Assembly (NCBI GenBank): GCA_018001695.1
Contig: JAGNHN010000030.1
Location: forward strand, 1-43,309
Direction of reading: 5' to 3'
DNA length: 43,309 nucleotides
From: Lentimicrobiaceae bacterium
GTDB lineage: Bacteria; Bacteroidota; Bacteroidia; Bacteroidales; JAGNHN01
Shown: one piece after another, positions 17,015 to 25,883 of the stretch
How the letters are laid out: every line of letters starts with the position of its first letter
Position numbering within the stretch: position 1 is the first letter of the stretch
Notes under the pieces: model-generated
The model's input: only the letters and a program-made list of their open reading frames with translations
Told to the model about the DNA's origin: nothing
Database searches by the model: none
Program-made: the position numbers and the translations under genes

Positions 17015-17940
17015 TCGGCTTCCCTCCTTTCCTCAACCCTGAACACTTTGCCTTCCAATGCGAGTTCAGTATCCGGAAAAACCGCCGATGCCTCGGCCTG
17101 AAAGACATCCAGATCTTCATAACGCGCAGAGAAATGACCCAGCAGGAGCTTACCGGCACCAGCCATGGCAGCAATGCGGGCAGCACACAAGGTTGTGGCA
17201 TGGTACTTTTCCCGGGCAGTATCCATCATATCCTGAAGAAAGGTGGCCTCATGGTATAAGAGATCTACACCCCTTATAATATCACAAATGTCTGGTTTAA
17301 AGCGTGTATCTGAAACATAGGCATACGACCTGGGTCTGAGGGCAGGATATGTAAGCTCCGTATTGGAAACCATGCTTCCATCTGGCAGGATGAGGTCCTC
17401 ACCCTGCTTCATCGCCTGCAAAGCCGCGTAGGATGTGCCCTGCGGAATGCGTTCCATGATCAGGTTGCGGGGTCTGGCATTCTCACGAAACAGAAAACCG
17501 TGCGTGGCAATCCGGTGATCCAGCGGAAAAGCAGTCACCTGCACATGATCGTCCTCATGAATAAGCCCTTTGAATTTATCTCCAACCGGATGAAAAAAGT
17601 AAGGGTATTTCAGCACCGTTCCTGAGACTTCCAGCAAGCTGCTGATAACATTTTCAAGGGCCGCATGTCCGTAGACATGCAAGGGCCTGGTCCGTCCGAC
17701 CAGGTTATAGGTTGACATCAGTCCTATCAGGCCAAAGAAATGATCACCATGCAGGTGACTGATAAAGATGTGGCCAATTCTGTGATAGCGTATTTGACTG
17801 TCGGCTAGCAACATCTGCGTACCTTCCCCGCAATCAATGAGGTAAGGCTGGTCATCGACCAGGAGAACCTGCGCAGCAGGATGTCTTCCTGGTGAGGGCA
17901 GTGCAGCGTTGCTGCCAAGGATATGCAATTCAAAACGCAT
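17011..17940 (-). CDS. rnz: Ribonuclease Z (tRNA 3'-processing endonuclease)
   Basis: Zinc-dependent metallo-beta-lactamase-fold nuclease that cleaves the 3' trailer from tRNA precursors. The 309-residue length is normal for the short bacterial form. The N-terminus MRFELHILGSNAALPSPGRHP matches the family, the metal motif SHLHGDH is at residues 61-67, and further conserved segments are YVSDTRF and YHEATF (flexible arm/HEAT motif) and GHFSARY near 270. It lies downstream of the rpsA terminator on the same strand and overlaps the ferredoxin-like gene by 4 bases. Confidence 0.92.
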   Translation of the reverse strand: MRFELHILGSNAALPSPGRHPAAQVLLVDDQPYLIDCGEGTQMLLADSQIRYHRIGHIFISHLHGDHFFGLIGLMSTYNLVGRTRPLHVYGHAALENVISSLLEVSGTVLKYPYFFHPVGDKFKGLIHEDDHVQVTAFPLDHRIATHGFLFRENARPRNLIMERIPQGTSYAALQAMKQGEDLILPDGSMVSNTELTYPALRPRSYAYVSDTRFKPDICDIIRGVDLLYHEATFLQDMMDTAREKYHATTLCAARIAAMAGAGKLLLGHFSARYEDLDVFQAEASAVFPDTELALEGKVFRVEERREAE

Positions 17941-17980
17941 GAATCAGCATGATTGGATAATAGATATGAATAGCAAAGCT

Positions 17981-18013
17981 AAAAAAAAGAGGCTGTCTGA
18001 TGCGACAGCCCCT
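17981..18013 (-). terminator. Rho-independent terminator of rpsA
   Basis: On the minus strand a 7-bp stem (GGCTGTC/GACAGCC, 18010-18004 with 17997-17991) with a 6-base loop is followed by a T-rich run complementary to the A8 tract at 17981-17988. It lies 22 bases after the rpsA stop. Because rnz lies beyond it on the same strand, rnz is either expressed by read-through or from a promoter I cannot pick out. Confidence 0.8.
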
Positions 18014-18035
18014 TTTGTGCGATATGGCGGCAATA

Positions 18036-20297
18036 TTAAGCCTGTTCTTCTTCGGCATCAGGCTCAGCATCAGGCGTATCAGCTTCTTCCTCAGAAGCCT
18101 GGCTGAGTGCTTCAGCTGCTTTGCGTGCTGAAGCAGCTTTCTCAGCCTTGATTTCCTTCTGTGCTGATTCTTCTTTCTGCTCCATTTCTTCCTTTAGGTT
18201 GGCAAGAGCCTCAAGGTCACCCAGGGTTGTACGCTCCAGGTTATCCTTGATCTTCTTAACCGCCTTCTTGGTAGAACGTTCCGCTGTACGGGCCTGTGTC
18301 TGCTCTTTGTTCTTCTCAGCAGCCTGGGCATCCTGGTGAATCCTGGAATGGGATAGGATGATTTTTTTGTTCTCTTTTGAGAATTCAATCACCTTGAAAT
18401 CACAGGCTTCATCCACTTTTAACATACCACCTTCTTCCTTCTGCATATGGCGCTTGGGGGCAAAGCCTTCAACACCGTAAGGCAACGCAATCACCGCACC
18501 CTTGTCGTTGATGTTCATGACGGTCCCTTTATGCACGGTTCCTTCCATGAAGATGCTTTCAAAGACATCCCATGGGTTTTCTTCGAGCTGCTTATGACCC
18601 AGGCTCAGCCTGCGGTTTTCAACATCCACATCCAATACCAGGACTTCGATGCTTTCTCCGATCTTGGTAAACTCAGCCGGATGCTTGATTTTCTTGGCCC
18701 AGGAGAGGTCAGAGATATGAATGAGCCCATCCACACCTTCTTCCAGCTCCACGAAGATACCGAAGTTCGTGAAGTTGCGAACAGTAGCGGTATGCTTGGA
18801 GTTGATGGGGTATTTCTTGACGATATCTGCCCATGGATCCGGGATGAGTTGCTTCATACCCAGTGACATCTTGCGCTCTTCGCGGTCCAGGGTAAGGATA
18901 ACGGCATCCACTTCATCTCCGACTTTAAGGAAATCGTGGGCTGTGCGCAGGTGTTGCGACCATGACATTTCAGATACATGGATCAGACCCTCAACGCCGG
19001 CAGTGATCTCAACGAAAGCGCCGTAATCAGCAATAACCACGACTTTTCCTTTGACCTTATCACCTACCTTGATCTCTTTGTCGAGGCTATCCCATGGATG
19101 CGGGGTCAGCTGTTTCAAGCCGAGGGCGATGCGTTTCTTGTTATCATCGAAGTCAAGGATAACGACCTTGATCTTCTGGTCAAGCTGTACGATTTCTTCA
19201 GGATGATTGATACGGCCCCAGCTAAGGTCGGTGATATGAATGAGTCCGTCGACACCACCCAGGTCCACAAACACCCCGTATGTGGTGATGTTCTTGACAG
19301 TACCTTCGAGGATCTGGCCTTTTTCCAGCCTGGCGATGATCTCGGCCTTCTGCTGCTCCAGCTCGTCCTCGATCAGGGCTTTGTGTGATACAACGACATT
19401 CTTGTATTCCTGGTTGATCTTGACAACCTTGAACTCCATGATCTTATCGACATACATATCGTAGTCGCGGATCGGCTTCACATCAATCTGTGAACCCGGG
19501 AGGAAGGCTTCAATACCAAAGACATCCACGATCAAGCCGCCTTTGGTGCGGCATTTGACGTAACCTTTGATGATCTCGTCACTGTTGAACGCCTCATTGA
19601 CGCGCTCCCATGACCGAAGGATGCGGGCTTTCTTATGTGATAGCTGGAGCTGACCACCCTGGTCTTCCTGGCTTTCTACATAAACCTCGATTTTGTCGCC
19701 AATCTTGAGATCATCCCTGTATTTCAATTCAGAAAGGGGAATAACACCATCCGATTTGTATCCGATATTCACAACAACTTCACGGTTGGTAATCCCTACG
19801 ACCGAACCGTCGATCACTTCGTGCTCGCCGATCTGGCTCAGTGTCTTGTCGTAAGCATCCGCCAGACGCTCCCTTTCGGTGTTCGAGTAGGCATCCTGTT
19901 TTTTGCCAATACTACCCCAGTCAAATGCCGGAGGTACAGAAAGCTCCCTGTCAACGTTGCGGGGCTGGTATTTCGGCTTGTCCTGGACGACAGGCTCCGA
20001 AGCCTTGGGGGCCTCTTCCTGCACTTCTTCTGCCACAGTCTGGGGCTCTGCTACCGGAATGGTTTCCTGTTCAGCCTCGACGGTAAGTTCGGGCTCGTTC
20101 GTCTCAGCCTGCGTGGGCTCCTCAGCGACAACCTCGGGCTGCACCTCTTCAGATGCTACCGCTGGCTCTGCAACGATTTCTTCCACTGTTTCTGCTTCAG
20201 CTGATGCCAATTCTTCGTGGACCTCTTCGTTAACGTTTGGCTGTTCTTCGCCCTGAATGGGATCCAATTCCTGGTTAATCAATTCGTTTTCTGACAT
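18036..20297 (-). CDS. rpsA: 30S ribosomal protein S1
   Basis: mRNA-binding protein of the small ribosomal subunit. The 753-residue protein has six S1 (OB-fold) repeats at about residues 158-225, 243-312, 328-400, 412-487, 497-572 and 585-655. The clearest ones carry Y/F-G-x-F-V-E/D-x...G-V-E/D-G-L-I-H-x-S-x-x-S-W. A long Glu-rich extension precedes them (residues 1-120, strongly acidic with Pro/Val/Ala), and an Ala/Glu/Lys tail follows (660-753). E. coli S1 is 557 residues, so the extra length is in these acidic ends. It has its own promoter (about 65-base leader) and terminator. Confidence 0.95.
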   Translation of the reverse strand: MSENELINQELDPIQGEEQPNVNEEVHEELASAEAETVEEIVAEPAVASEEVQPEVVAEEPTQAETNEPELTVEAEQETIPVAEPQTVAEEVQEEAPKASEPVVQDKPKYQPRNVDRELSVPPAFDWGSIGKKQDAYSNTERERLADAYDKTLSQIGEHEVIDGSVVGITNREVVVNIGYKSDGVIPLSELKYRDDLKIGDKIEVYVESQEDQGGQLQLSHKKARILRSWERVNEAFNSDEIIKGYVKCRTKGGLIVDVFGIEAFLPGSQIDVKPIRDYDMYVDKIMEFKVVKINQEYKNVVVSHKALIEDELEQQKAEIIARLEKGQILEGTVKNITTYGVFVDLGGVDGLIHITDLSWGRINHPEEIVQLDQKIKVVILDFDDNKKRIALGLKQLTPHPWDSLDKEIKVGDKVKGKVVVIADYGAFVEITAGVEGLIHVSEMSWSQHLRTAHDFLKVGDEVDAVILTLDREERKMSLGMKQLIPDPWADIVKKYPINSKHTATVRNFTNFGIFVELEEGVDGLIHISDLSWAKKIKHPAEFTKIGESIEVLVLDVDVENRRLSLGHKQLEENPWDVFESIFMEGTVHKGTVMNINDKGAVIALPYGVEGFAPKRHMQKEEGGMLKVDEACDFKVIEFSKENKKIILSHSRIHQDAQAAEKNKEQTQARTAERSTKKAVKKIKDNLERTTLGDLEALANLKEEMEQKEESAQKEIKAEKAASARKAAEALSQASEEEADTPDAEPDAEEEQA

Positions 20298-20369
20298 TTA
20301 GTAATTCTGCTAATGTTCCATGGTATGGAACGGGTTAATACTCCGTGAACTATCCATTAAATTGGGCTG

Positions 20370-20399
20370 CAAAAGTAGGGAATTTCATGGAATTTCAAT
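20370..20399 (-). promoter_or_regulatory. rpsA promoter
   Basis: On the minus strand TTG (20399-20397), a 19-base spacer and TACTTTTG (20377-20370) match the Bacteroidota TTG-N19-TAnnTTTG promoter, with CA directly after. The leader to the rpsA ATG at 20297 is about 65 bases. Confidence 0.75.
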
Positions 20400-20560
20400 C
20401 ATTATCAGATTAATAAATCAGATATTACATTACCTGGACAGAAGTACATTGTTTCCCTCCGCAGTTTTCACAATGAAATGTTTGTAAACTTCGTTTCTAT
20501 CATCCGCCCCACCTATTATCAGGGAGTATCTTTAACCGGAATTTTGAGAGAGAAGAAATC

Positions 20561-23512
20561 ATGCTGAAACGTATCCTTATTATACTCCTGTTTGCCTCTT
20601 TGCTGATCGCTGTGTTCTATCCACCCCTGACGGCAACTGAAGACCCTTACGCTCCCGAACCTCTGCCACATGATAGCTGGGTAGACAGCCTGATGGAGAA
20701 TATGACACTGGAGCAGAAGATTGGGCAGTTGATCATGATCAGGGCCAACCTTAATGGTCAGTACCTCCCGCAAGCTCTTACAGATGTGGTTCAGCACCAG
20801 GTTGGGGGCATCGTCTTTTTCAAAGGTACGCCTTCGGAACAGCTACGCATCACTCGTGAACTGCAGGCAGCAGCAGCCATTCCGCTCTTTGTGGCCATAG
20901 ATGGTGAATGGGGGCTGGGCATGCGGATCGACAGTGCCTGGTCATTCCCGCGCAATATGACGCTGGGCGCGATGGACAGCCCGAATCTTGTGTATGACAT
21001 GGCTTCCGAGATAGGCAGGCAGTGCAAAACCATGGGAATTCACATCAACTTTGCTCCGGTCGTAGATGTAAACAGCAATCCCCGTAACCCTGTCATCAAC
21101 AACAGGAGCTTTGGTGAACAAATCAACAATGTCACCGCAAAAGGGATCGCCTATATGAAGGGGCTTCAGGACCAAGGAATTATGGCAGTAGCCAAGCATT
21201 TTCCGGGTCATGGGAACACAGATAAAGACTCCCACCATACTTTACCAAAAGTCAACCTGAGCAAGGAAGAGATTTGGGAAACCATGCTGCCGCCCTTCGA
21301 GTCTTTGATTGACGCAGGGGTTGGTGGTATCATGACAGCCCATATGGAAATCCCTGCCCTCGAGAAGAAATCAAAGGTGCCAGTAAGCCTCTCTGAGGAT
21401 GTCATCCACCGCCTGCTGCAACGCAGGATGGACTTCAAGGGTCTGGTCTTTACAGATGCCTTGGAGATGAAGGGGGTAACGGATTTTGTTCCGGCCGGAG
21501 ATGTAGAAGTCATGGCTTTGTTAGCCGGAAATGATATTTTACTACTTCCTGTTAATGCCGGCCGGGCCGTGGCATCCATACGCAAAGCCATTGAGGATGG
21601 AAGGATTTCTGAGCGCATGATTGAGCGCAAATGTCGGAAGGTTTTACTGGCAAAGAGAGCCTACCAGGTGGACCAACGCCATTTACTTCCCCAACCCGGC
21701 ACACCCGATCTCGCTTCACCGGTCTGTACAGCCTTGTCCTCCCGCATTTACGGTCAGTCGGTCACAGTCCTGCAGAACCAGGGTGGATTCCTGCCTTTAA
21801 AGGGCACATCACGCTTTGTCGCCAGCCTGGCCATCAATGCGTCCGGGCGCAACAGCTTCCAGCAGACCTTAGACCTCTATACCCGCATGGATCATTATCA
21901 GGTGGACATGCAGATGACGCAAAGTCAAAGGGACGATATCCTCTCCAGTCTGGGAGATTACCCCCTTGTCCTGGTGAGCCTGCATGGTCTGAACGACTGG
22001 CCACAGCGGAAGTTTGGCGTGGATAGCAACCTGACCGCATTGATTCGTCAGTTGCAGGAAAAGCATAAAATCATCCTGAGCGTTTTCGGCAATCCATATG
22101 CATTGAATCAACTGGGAGATCTTAGTCTTTGCCAGGGTTTACTCCTTGGTTATGAAGATAACCCTCTCTCTCAACAGGCTACAGCACAGGTAATTGCCGG
22201 CGCCTTGCCCGCCCGTGGTAAGCTGCCGGTGAGCGCAGGAACGTTCACGGCAGGCGCAGGGATTAACTACGCTGCCAGCGACATCCTGGTACATACAAGT
22301 CCTGTGGAAGCCGGGATCCGGCCAGTACTGTTACAAACCATCGACTCCATAATATTACAAGGCATCCGCGACAGCATCTACCCGGGATGCCAGGTTCTGG
22401 CGGCCCGTCATGGTAAAGTGTTCTATCATAAGGCTTTTGGATACCAGGGCTATGACCAGGCGATGCCGATATCCACCGGAGAGATCTATGACCTGGCCTC
22501 GGTGACAAAGATCCTGGCCACCACAATGGCATTAATGCATCTGTACGACAGGGGATTGGTCAACCCGGACCAGACATTGGGATTTTATCTCCCTGAAGTC
22601 CGAGGCAGCAATAAGGAAAACCTGCGAATACGGGATATCATGGCACATCAGGCAGGGCTTAAACCATTCATCCCTTTTCAGAATGACGTCAGAAAATGGG
22701 CAGAAGCAGATCCGGGAATCTGGTCTGCTTCACAGAGTCCTGCTCATCCCATCCGTGTTGCCATGGGGATGTATATCAGCCAGCAGGTGAAAGACAGTCT
22801 GCTGCAGGTAATTATCACGTCACCCCTTGAAAAACCAGGGCAATACAAATACAGTGATTTGGGAATGATCCTGCTACAGCGTGTCATCGAAACACTTGGT
22901 GGCATGGGAATGGATGCCTACCTCAATACCTATTTTTACCAGCCGATGGGACTAGCGCATACGGCCTTTAATCCCGGAGCCGAATTTTGCCTGAATAATG
23001 TCGTCCCAACCGAAATCGACAGCGCTTTCAGGAAAATTGAGCTCAGGGGGGATGTCCATGACCCTGTCGCGGCCATACTGGGCGGGGTGGCCGGTCATGC
23101 CGGACTCTTCTCCAACGCCATGGATGCCGCCATTCTGATGCAGATGCTGACAAACGGTGGAACTTATGGTGGCAAGCGCTACCTGGAAACAACCACAGTG
23201 AAGGCTTTCACGGGGCAGGCCATTGCATCCGGATCCAACCGTAGAGGCATGGGCTTCGACCGTCCGGAACTGAAGCCGGTGCCCAACGGACCCGTCTGCG
23301 ACGTAGCTTCTCAAAGCAGTTTTGGTCACAGTGGTTTCACCGGCACCTATGTCTGGGCTGATCCTGACAATGGCCTCGTTTACATATTTTTATCAAACCG
23401 TACATGGCCTTATGGGGGTGAGAACAAACTCTCCAGGTCGCAGATCCGGCGGCAGGTACACAGCCTGTTATACCTTTCGATGGACAGGCTGGCAGCCATG
23501 GAGAACAGATAA
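20561..23512 (+). CDS. Fusion of GH3 beta-N-acetylhexosaminidase-like and serine beta-lactamase-like domains
   Basis: The 983-residue exported protein begins with a hydrophobic segment (ILIILLFASLLIAVFY, residues 5-20). Residues about 40-390 are a GH3 N-terminal barrel of the NagZ type. They include KHFPGHG at 212-218, the downstream D-x-D-S-H-H dyad loop that NagZ enzymes use as acid/base (His225/226), and GLVFTDALEMKGV with nucleophile Asp299. Residues about 390-580 are a GH3 C-terminal-like domain. Residues about 590-983 are a class C beta-lactamase/transpeptidase fold with S-V-T-K (Ser647, Lys650), Y-S-D (Tyr764) and G-H-S-G near 923. The combination suggests peptidoglycan turnover in the periplasm. 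Such fusions are known in Bacteroidota. Confidence 0.85.
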   Translation: MLKRILIILLFASLLIAVFYPPLTATEDPYAPEPLPHDSWVDSLMENMTLEQKIGQLIMIRANLNGQYLPQALTDVVQHQVGGIVFFKGTPSEQLRITRELQAAAAIPLFVAIDGEWGLGMRIDSAWSFPRNMTLGAMDSPNLVYDMASEIGRQCKTMGIHINFAPVVDVNSNPRNPVINNRSFGEQINNVTAKGIAYMKGLQDQGIMAVAKHFPGHGNTDKDSHHTLPKVNLSKEEIWETMLPPFESLIDAGVGGIMTAHMEIPALEKKSKVPVSLSEDVIHRLLQRRMDFKGLVFTDALEMKGVTDFVPAGDVEVMALLAGNDILLLPVNAGRAVASIRKAIEDGRISERMIERKCRKVLLAKRAYQVDQRHLLPQPGTPDLASPVCTALSSRIYGQSVTVLQNQGGFLPLKGTSRFVASLAINASGRNSFQQTLDLYTRMDHYQVDMQMTQSQRDDILSSLGDYPLVLVSLHGLNDWPQRKFGVDSNLTALIRQLQEKHKIILSVFGNPYALNQLGDLSLCQGLLLGYEDNPLSQQATAQVIAGALPARGKLPVSAGTFTAGAGINYAASDILVHTSPVEAGIRPVLLQTIDSIILQGIRDSIYPGCQVLAARHGKVFYHKAFGYQGYDQAMPISTGEIYDLASVTKILATTMALMHLYDRGLVNPDQTLGFYLPEVRGSNKENLRIRDIMAHQAGLKPFIPFQNDVRKWAEADPGIWSASQSPAHPIRVAMGMYISQQVKDSLLQVIITSPLEKPGQYKYSDLGMILLQRVIETLGGMGMDAYLNTYFYQPMGLAHTAFNPGAEFCLNNVVPTEIDSAFRKIELRGDVHDPVAAILGGVAGHAGLFSNAMDAAILMQMLTNGGTYGGKRYLETTTVKAFTGQAIASGSNRRGMGFDRPELKPVPNGPVCDVASQSSFGHSGFTGTYVWADPDNGLVYIFLSNRTWPYGGENKLSRSQIRRQVHSLLYLSMDRLAAMENR

Positions 23513-23529
23513 TGCAAGACATAAAAAAA

Positions 23530-23550
23530 CCCCTGCAGTGAGGGGCTTTT
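23530..23550. terminator. Bidirectional terminator between the GH3 fusion and tRNA-His
   Basis: CCCCT (23530-23534) pairs with AGGGG (23541-23545) around a 6-base loop. A TTTT run follows on the + strand, and the preceding A7 tract gives a T run on the minus strand. It can end both the GH3-fusion message (stop at 23512) and the tRNA-His transcript. Confidence 0.7.
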
Positions 23551-23554
23551 CCTG

Positions 23555-23629
<75 letters not shown>

Positions 23630-23642
23630 GTAAATCGGGATG

Positions 23643-23671
23643 CAAATATAACGCTTTTCTTTCATGTCAAA
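23643..23671 (-). promoter_or_regulatory. tRNA-His promoter
   Basis: On the minus strand TTTG (23671-23668), a 17-base spacer and TATATTTG (23650-23643, followed by CA) precede the tRNA by 13 bases. This is a good Bacteroidota promoter with a slightly short spacer. Confidence 0.65.
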
Positions 23672-23749
23672 ATATCGCCTGCAATTTTTTGTACCTTGCT
23701 GCCTTCAACGGTTTCAGTTGAATTGGACCCCTCATAATTGCCGTGTAGC

Positions 23750-24985
23750 ATGTTACGAGATTTGCTGATACCCAGACGCCGCAGAGAATTGTCCGGGGCT
23801 TCCCCTTCCCGGGCTGCCTGGAGAAGGCTCAGGCGTGACCCACTCGCACTGGCGTCCGGGCTGATGATCATCATCACCGCATTTGTCGCCATACTGGGCT
23901 ATCTGATCACACCGGACCCCAGCCCCATGGCCAACCGCCAGTTTCTTGAACTGGCCACGCTCCCACCGGGATCCCGGGTTCATTTCCTTCGCGTTCAGCG
24001 CAATACACAGCCGGAACCTGTTTCCTGGCTCCGACAAATGGCTTTTGGCAAGCCGGAACGAGACAGATATATACCCTATGACAGTATCGACTGGCAAGAG
24101 GACGGCGTGATGCTTACACCCGTTGGGGGCAGCGCATTTCCGGTAGCATACAGCCTGGCCGACATCGTGTTTCCCTTGAATGACAGTCTCCCTGTCGCGG
24201 AAGCCGGCCCGGACAGCCTGCAGATCATGCTCGCCGACGGTTCATTCATCACCGTCCACCGTCATGATCTGTTGGAAAAGGCAAAGAAGAAACAGTCGGC
24301 CGTGACCTTCTGGCTGGGCACCGATTTGTTTGGAAGAGATGTCCTCAGCCGCTTGCTGATAGGCACAAGGGTGAGTCTTTCTGTTGGATTTATCTCGGTA
24401 TTCATTTCCCTGCTGATCGGCGTCCTGCTGGGCGCCCTGGCCGGGTATTACCGCTCCTGGGTCGACGATGCCATCGTCTGGCTCATCAATGTCGTCTGGT
24501 CCATCCCCACCCTGCTGCTGGTGATTGCGATCACTTTCGCACTGGGCCGCGGATTCTGGCAGGTTTTTATTGCTGTAGGATTAACGATGTGGGTGGAGGT
24601 GGCGCGTGTTGTCAGGGGGCAGTTCCTGGCGATTCGGGAGAAGGAGTATGTTGAGGCAGGGCGTGCATTGGGTTATCGCAATATCAGGATCATCTGGCGG
24701 CATATCCTGCCGAACGCATTCAGTCCTGTGATCGTCATATCAGCGGCCAATTTCGCATCAGCCATCCTGATGGAGGCGGGCCTGAGCTTCCTCGGTATCG
24801 GGGTCCAGCCTCCCATGCCCTCCTGGGGTAGTATGATACGTGAAAATTACGCCTATATCATTCTCGACAAAGCCTATCTGGCCATACTGCCCGGTCTGGC
24901 GATCATGTTGATGGTGCTAACGTTTATGCTTCTAGGGAACGCCCTAAGAGATGCCCTGGATGTCAAAACGAACACAAAGACATAA
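23750..24985 (+). CDS. Orphan ABC transporter permease, DppC/OppC type
   Basis: Inner-membrane subunit of a peptide/nickel-type ABC importer. The ATG at 23750 was chosen over an in-frame TTG at 23738. Residues about 30-52 are the first membrane segment, and about 53-185 form an extracytoplasmic insertion larger than in E. coli DppC. From FWLGTDLFGRDVLSRLL (about 190) onward it is a standard permease with five more membrane segments. The EAA loop is EYVEAGRALGYRNIRIIWRHILPN-like at about 300 and contacts the ATPase. The 412-residue length exceeds the usual 300. No partner permease, ATPase or binding protein is adjacent, so partners must be elsewhere. Confidence 0.85.
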   Translation: MLRDLLIPRRRRELSGASPSRAAWRRLRRDPLALASGLMIIITAFVAILGYLITPDPSPMANRQFLELATLPPGSRVHFLRVQRNTQPEPVSWLRQMAFGKPERDRYIPYDSIDWQEDGVMLTPVGGSAFPVAYSLADIVFPLNDSLPVAEAGPDSLQIMLADGSFITVHRHDLLEKAKKKQSAVTFWLGTDLFGRDVLSRLLIGTRVSLSVGFISVFISLLIGVLLGALAGYYRSWVDDAIVWLINVVWSIPTLLLVIAITFALGRGFWQVFIAVGLTMWVEVARVVRGQFLAIREKEYVEAGRALGYRNIRIIWRHILPNAFSPVIVISAANFASAILMEAGLSFLGIGVQPPMPSWGSMIRENYAYIILDKAYLAILPGLAIMLMVLTFMLLGNALRDALDVKTNTKT

Positions 24986-24991
24986 AACACT

Positions 24992-25022
24992 GAATTCCGG
25001 CATTGTAGCTCCGCAGGAATTC
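24992..25022. terminator. Hairpin after the ABC permease gene
   Basis: GAATTCC (24992-24998) and GGAATTC (25016-25022) form a perfect 7-bp stem, with an inner GG/CC pair around a 10-base loop. It starts 7 bases after the stop codon. No T run follows, so it is an mRNA-end stabiliser or a weak terminator at best. Confidence 0.4.
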
Positions 25023-25170
25023 CCTTGTATTCTCTAATATTTCTGTGATCATCCCCTACCAACACTGACGCTGGCTGCATCTGACCTTATTACTTGTAGT
25101 TATGTTGAACAAACACCCTGAGATCCGGGTTTTTCTTTGGATTACTAACCCTCCAAAAACAATAATTTTT

Positions 25171-25674
25171 ATGGCGAGCATCACATTAAAAGGTAACCCC
25201 ATCGAAACCAGCGGCAACCTGCCTGCGACCGGAACCGCAGCACCCGCTTTCACCCTCACAGGAACGGATCTTTCCGACCGCTCACTCCATGATTTCAAAG
25301 GTCAGAAAGTACTGCTTAATATTTTCCCCAGTCTTGACACCTCCGTTTGTGCCACTTCCGTGCGCCGCTTCAACCAGGAAGCTGCCGGAGTGCCTGGCGC
25401 GGCTGTCCTCTGCATTTCCCGCGACCTGCCCTTCGCACATCAGCGCTTCTGTTCCACAGAGGGCATCGATAAGGTTGTCAACCTTTCGGAGATGAAGGAC
25501 AACCAGTTTGGTCAGGATTACGGTGTGCGCATACAGACAGGCCCTCTGGCCGGTGTGCTTGCACGTGCCGTGGTGGTGCTGGACGAAGAAGGCAAGGTGG
25601 TCTATCAGGAACTCGTCCCGGAAATCACGCAGGAGCCGGATTATGATGCCGCCCTGCACGCCCTGAAGGCTTAA
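25171..25674 (+). CDS. tpx: Thiol peroxidase
   Basis: Thioredoxin-dependent atypical 2-Cys peroxiredoxin that reduces hydroperoxides. The ATG at 25171 gives 167 residues, the usual Tpx length; in-frame codons upstream are not family-like. The N-terminus [15 protein letters not shown], the peroxidatic motif [16 protein letters not shown] (Cys60) and the resolving Cys94 (in LPFAHQRFC) match E. coli Tpx (Cys61/Cys95). It appears monocistronic. Confidence 0.93.
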   Translation: MASITLKGNPIETSGNLPATGTAAPAFTLTGTDLSDRSLHDFKGQKVLLNIFPSLDTSVCATSVRRFNQEAAGVPGAAVLCISRDLPFAHQRFCSTEGIDKVVNLSEMKDNQFGQDYGVRIQTGPLAGVLARAVVVLDEEGKVVYQELVPEITQEPDYDAALHALKA

Positions 25675-25739
25675 CAAACGGTTACGGTCCTGCTTCATGT
25701 CACTGTCAGTCTGACTGTCGTGCCTATCTGAAAAAGCCG

Positions 25740-25747
25740 TATATTTG
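25740..25747 (+). promoter_or_regulatory. -7 element of tRNA-Leu
   Basis: TATATTTG followed by CAGCC is a perfect -7 box, 20 bases ahead of the tRNA. No clear TTTG is visible at the -33 position. Confidence 0.55.
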
Positions 25748-25767
25748 CAGCCCTTTTAGGCACACAT

Positions 25768-25852
25768 GCGGATGTGGCGTAATTGGTAGCCGCGCCAGAC
25801 TTAGGATCTGGTGCCGTAAGGCGTGTGGGTTCGAGTCCCTCCATCCGCACCA
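25768..25852 (+). tRNA. tRNA-Leu (anticodon TAG)
   Basis: The 85-base class II tRNA has acceptor GCGGATG/CATCCGC (25768-25774 with 25842-25848), anticodon stem CCAGA/TCTGG with loop CTTAGGA and anticodon TAG at 25802-25804. It has a long variable arm (TGCCGTAAGGCG) and T loop TTCGAGT. The discriminator A and an encoded CCA end at 25852. The trigger factor gene starts 31 bases later, so the two may share a transcript. Confidence 0.95.
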
Positions 25853-25883
25853 TACAGGCCATTTGGCCATTAACCATCTTGAT

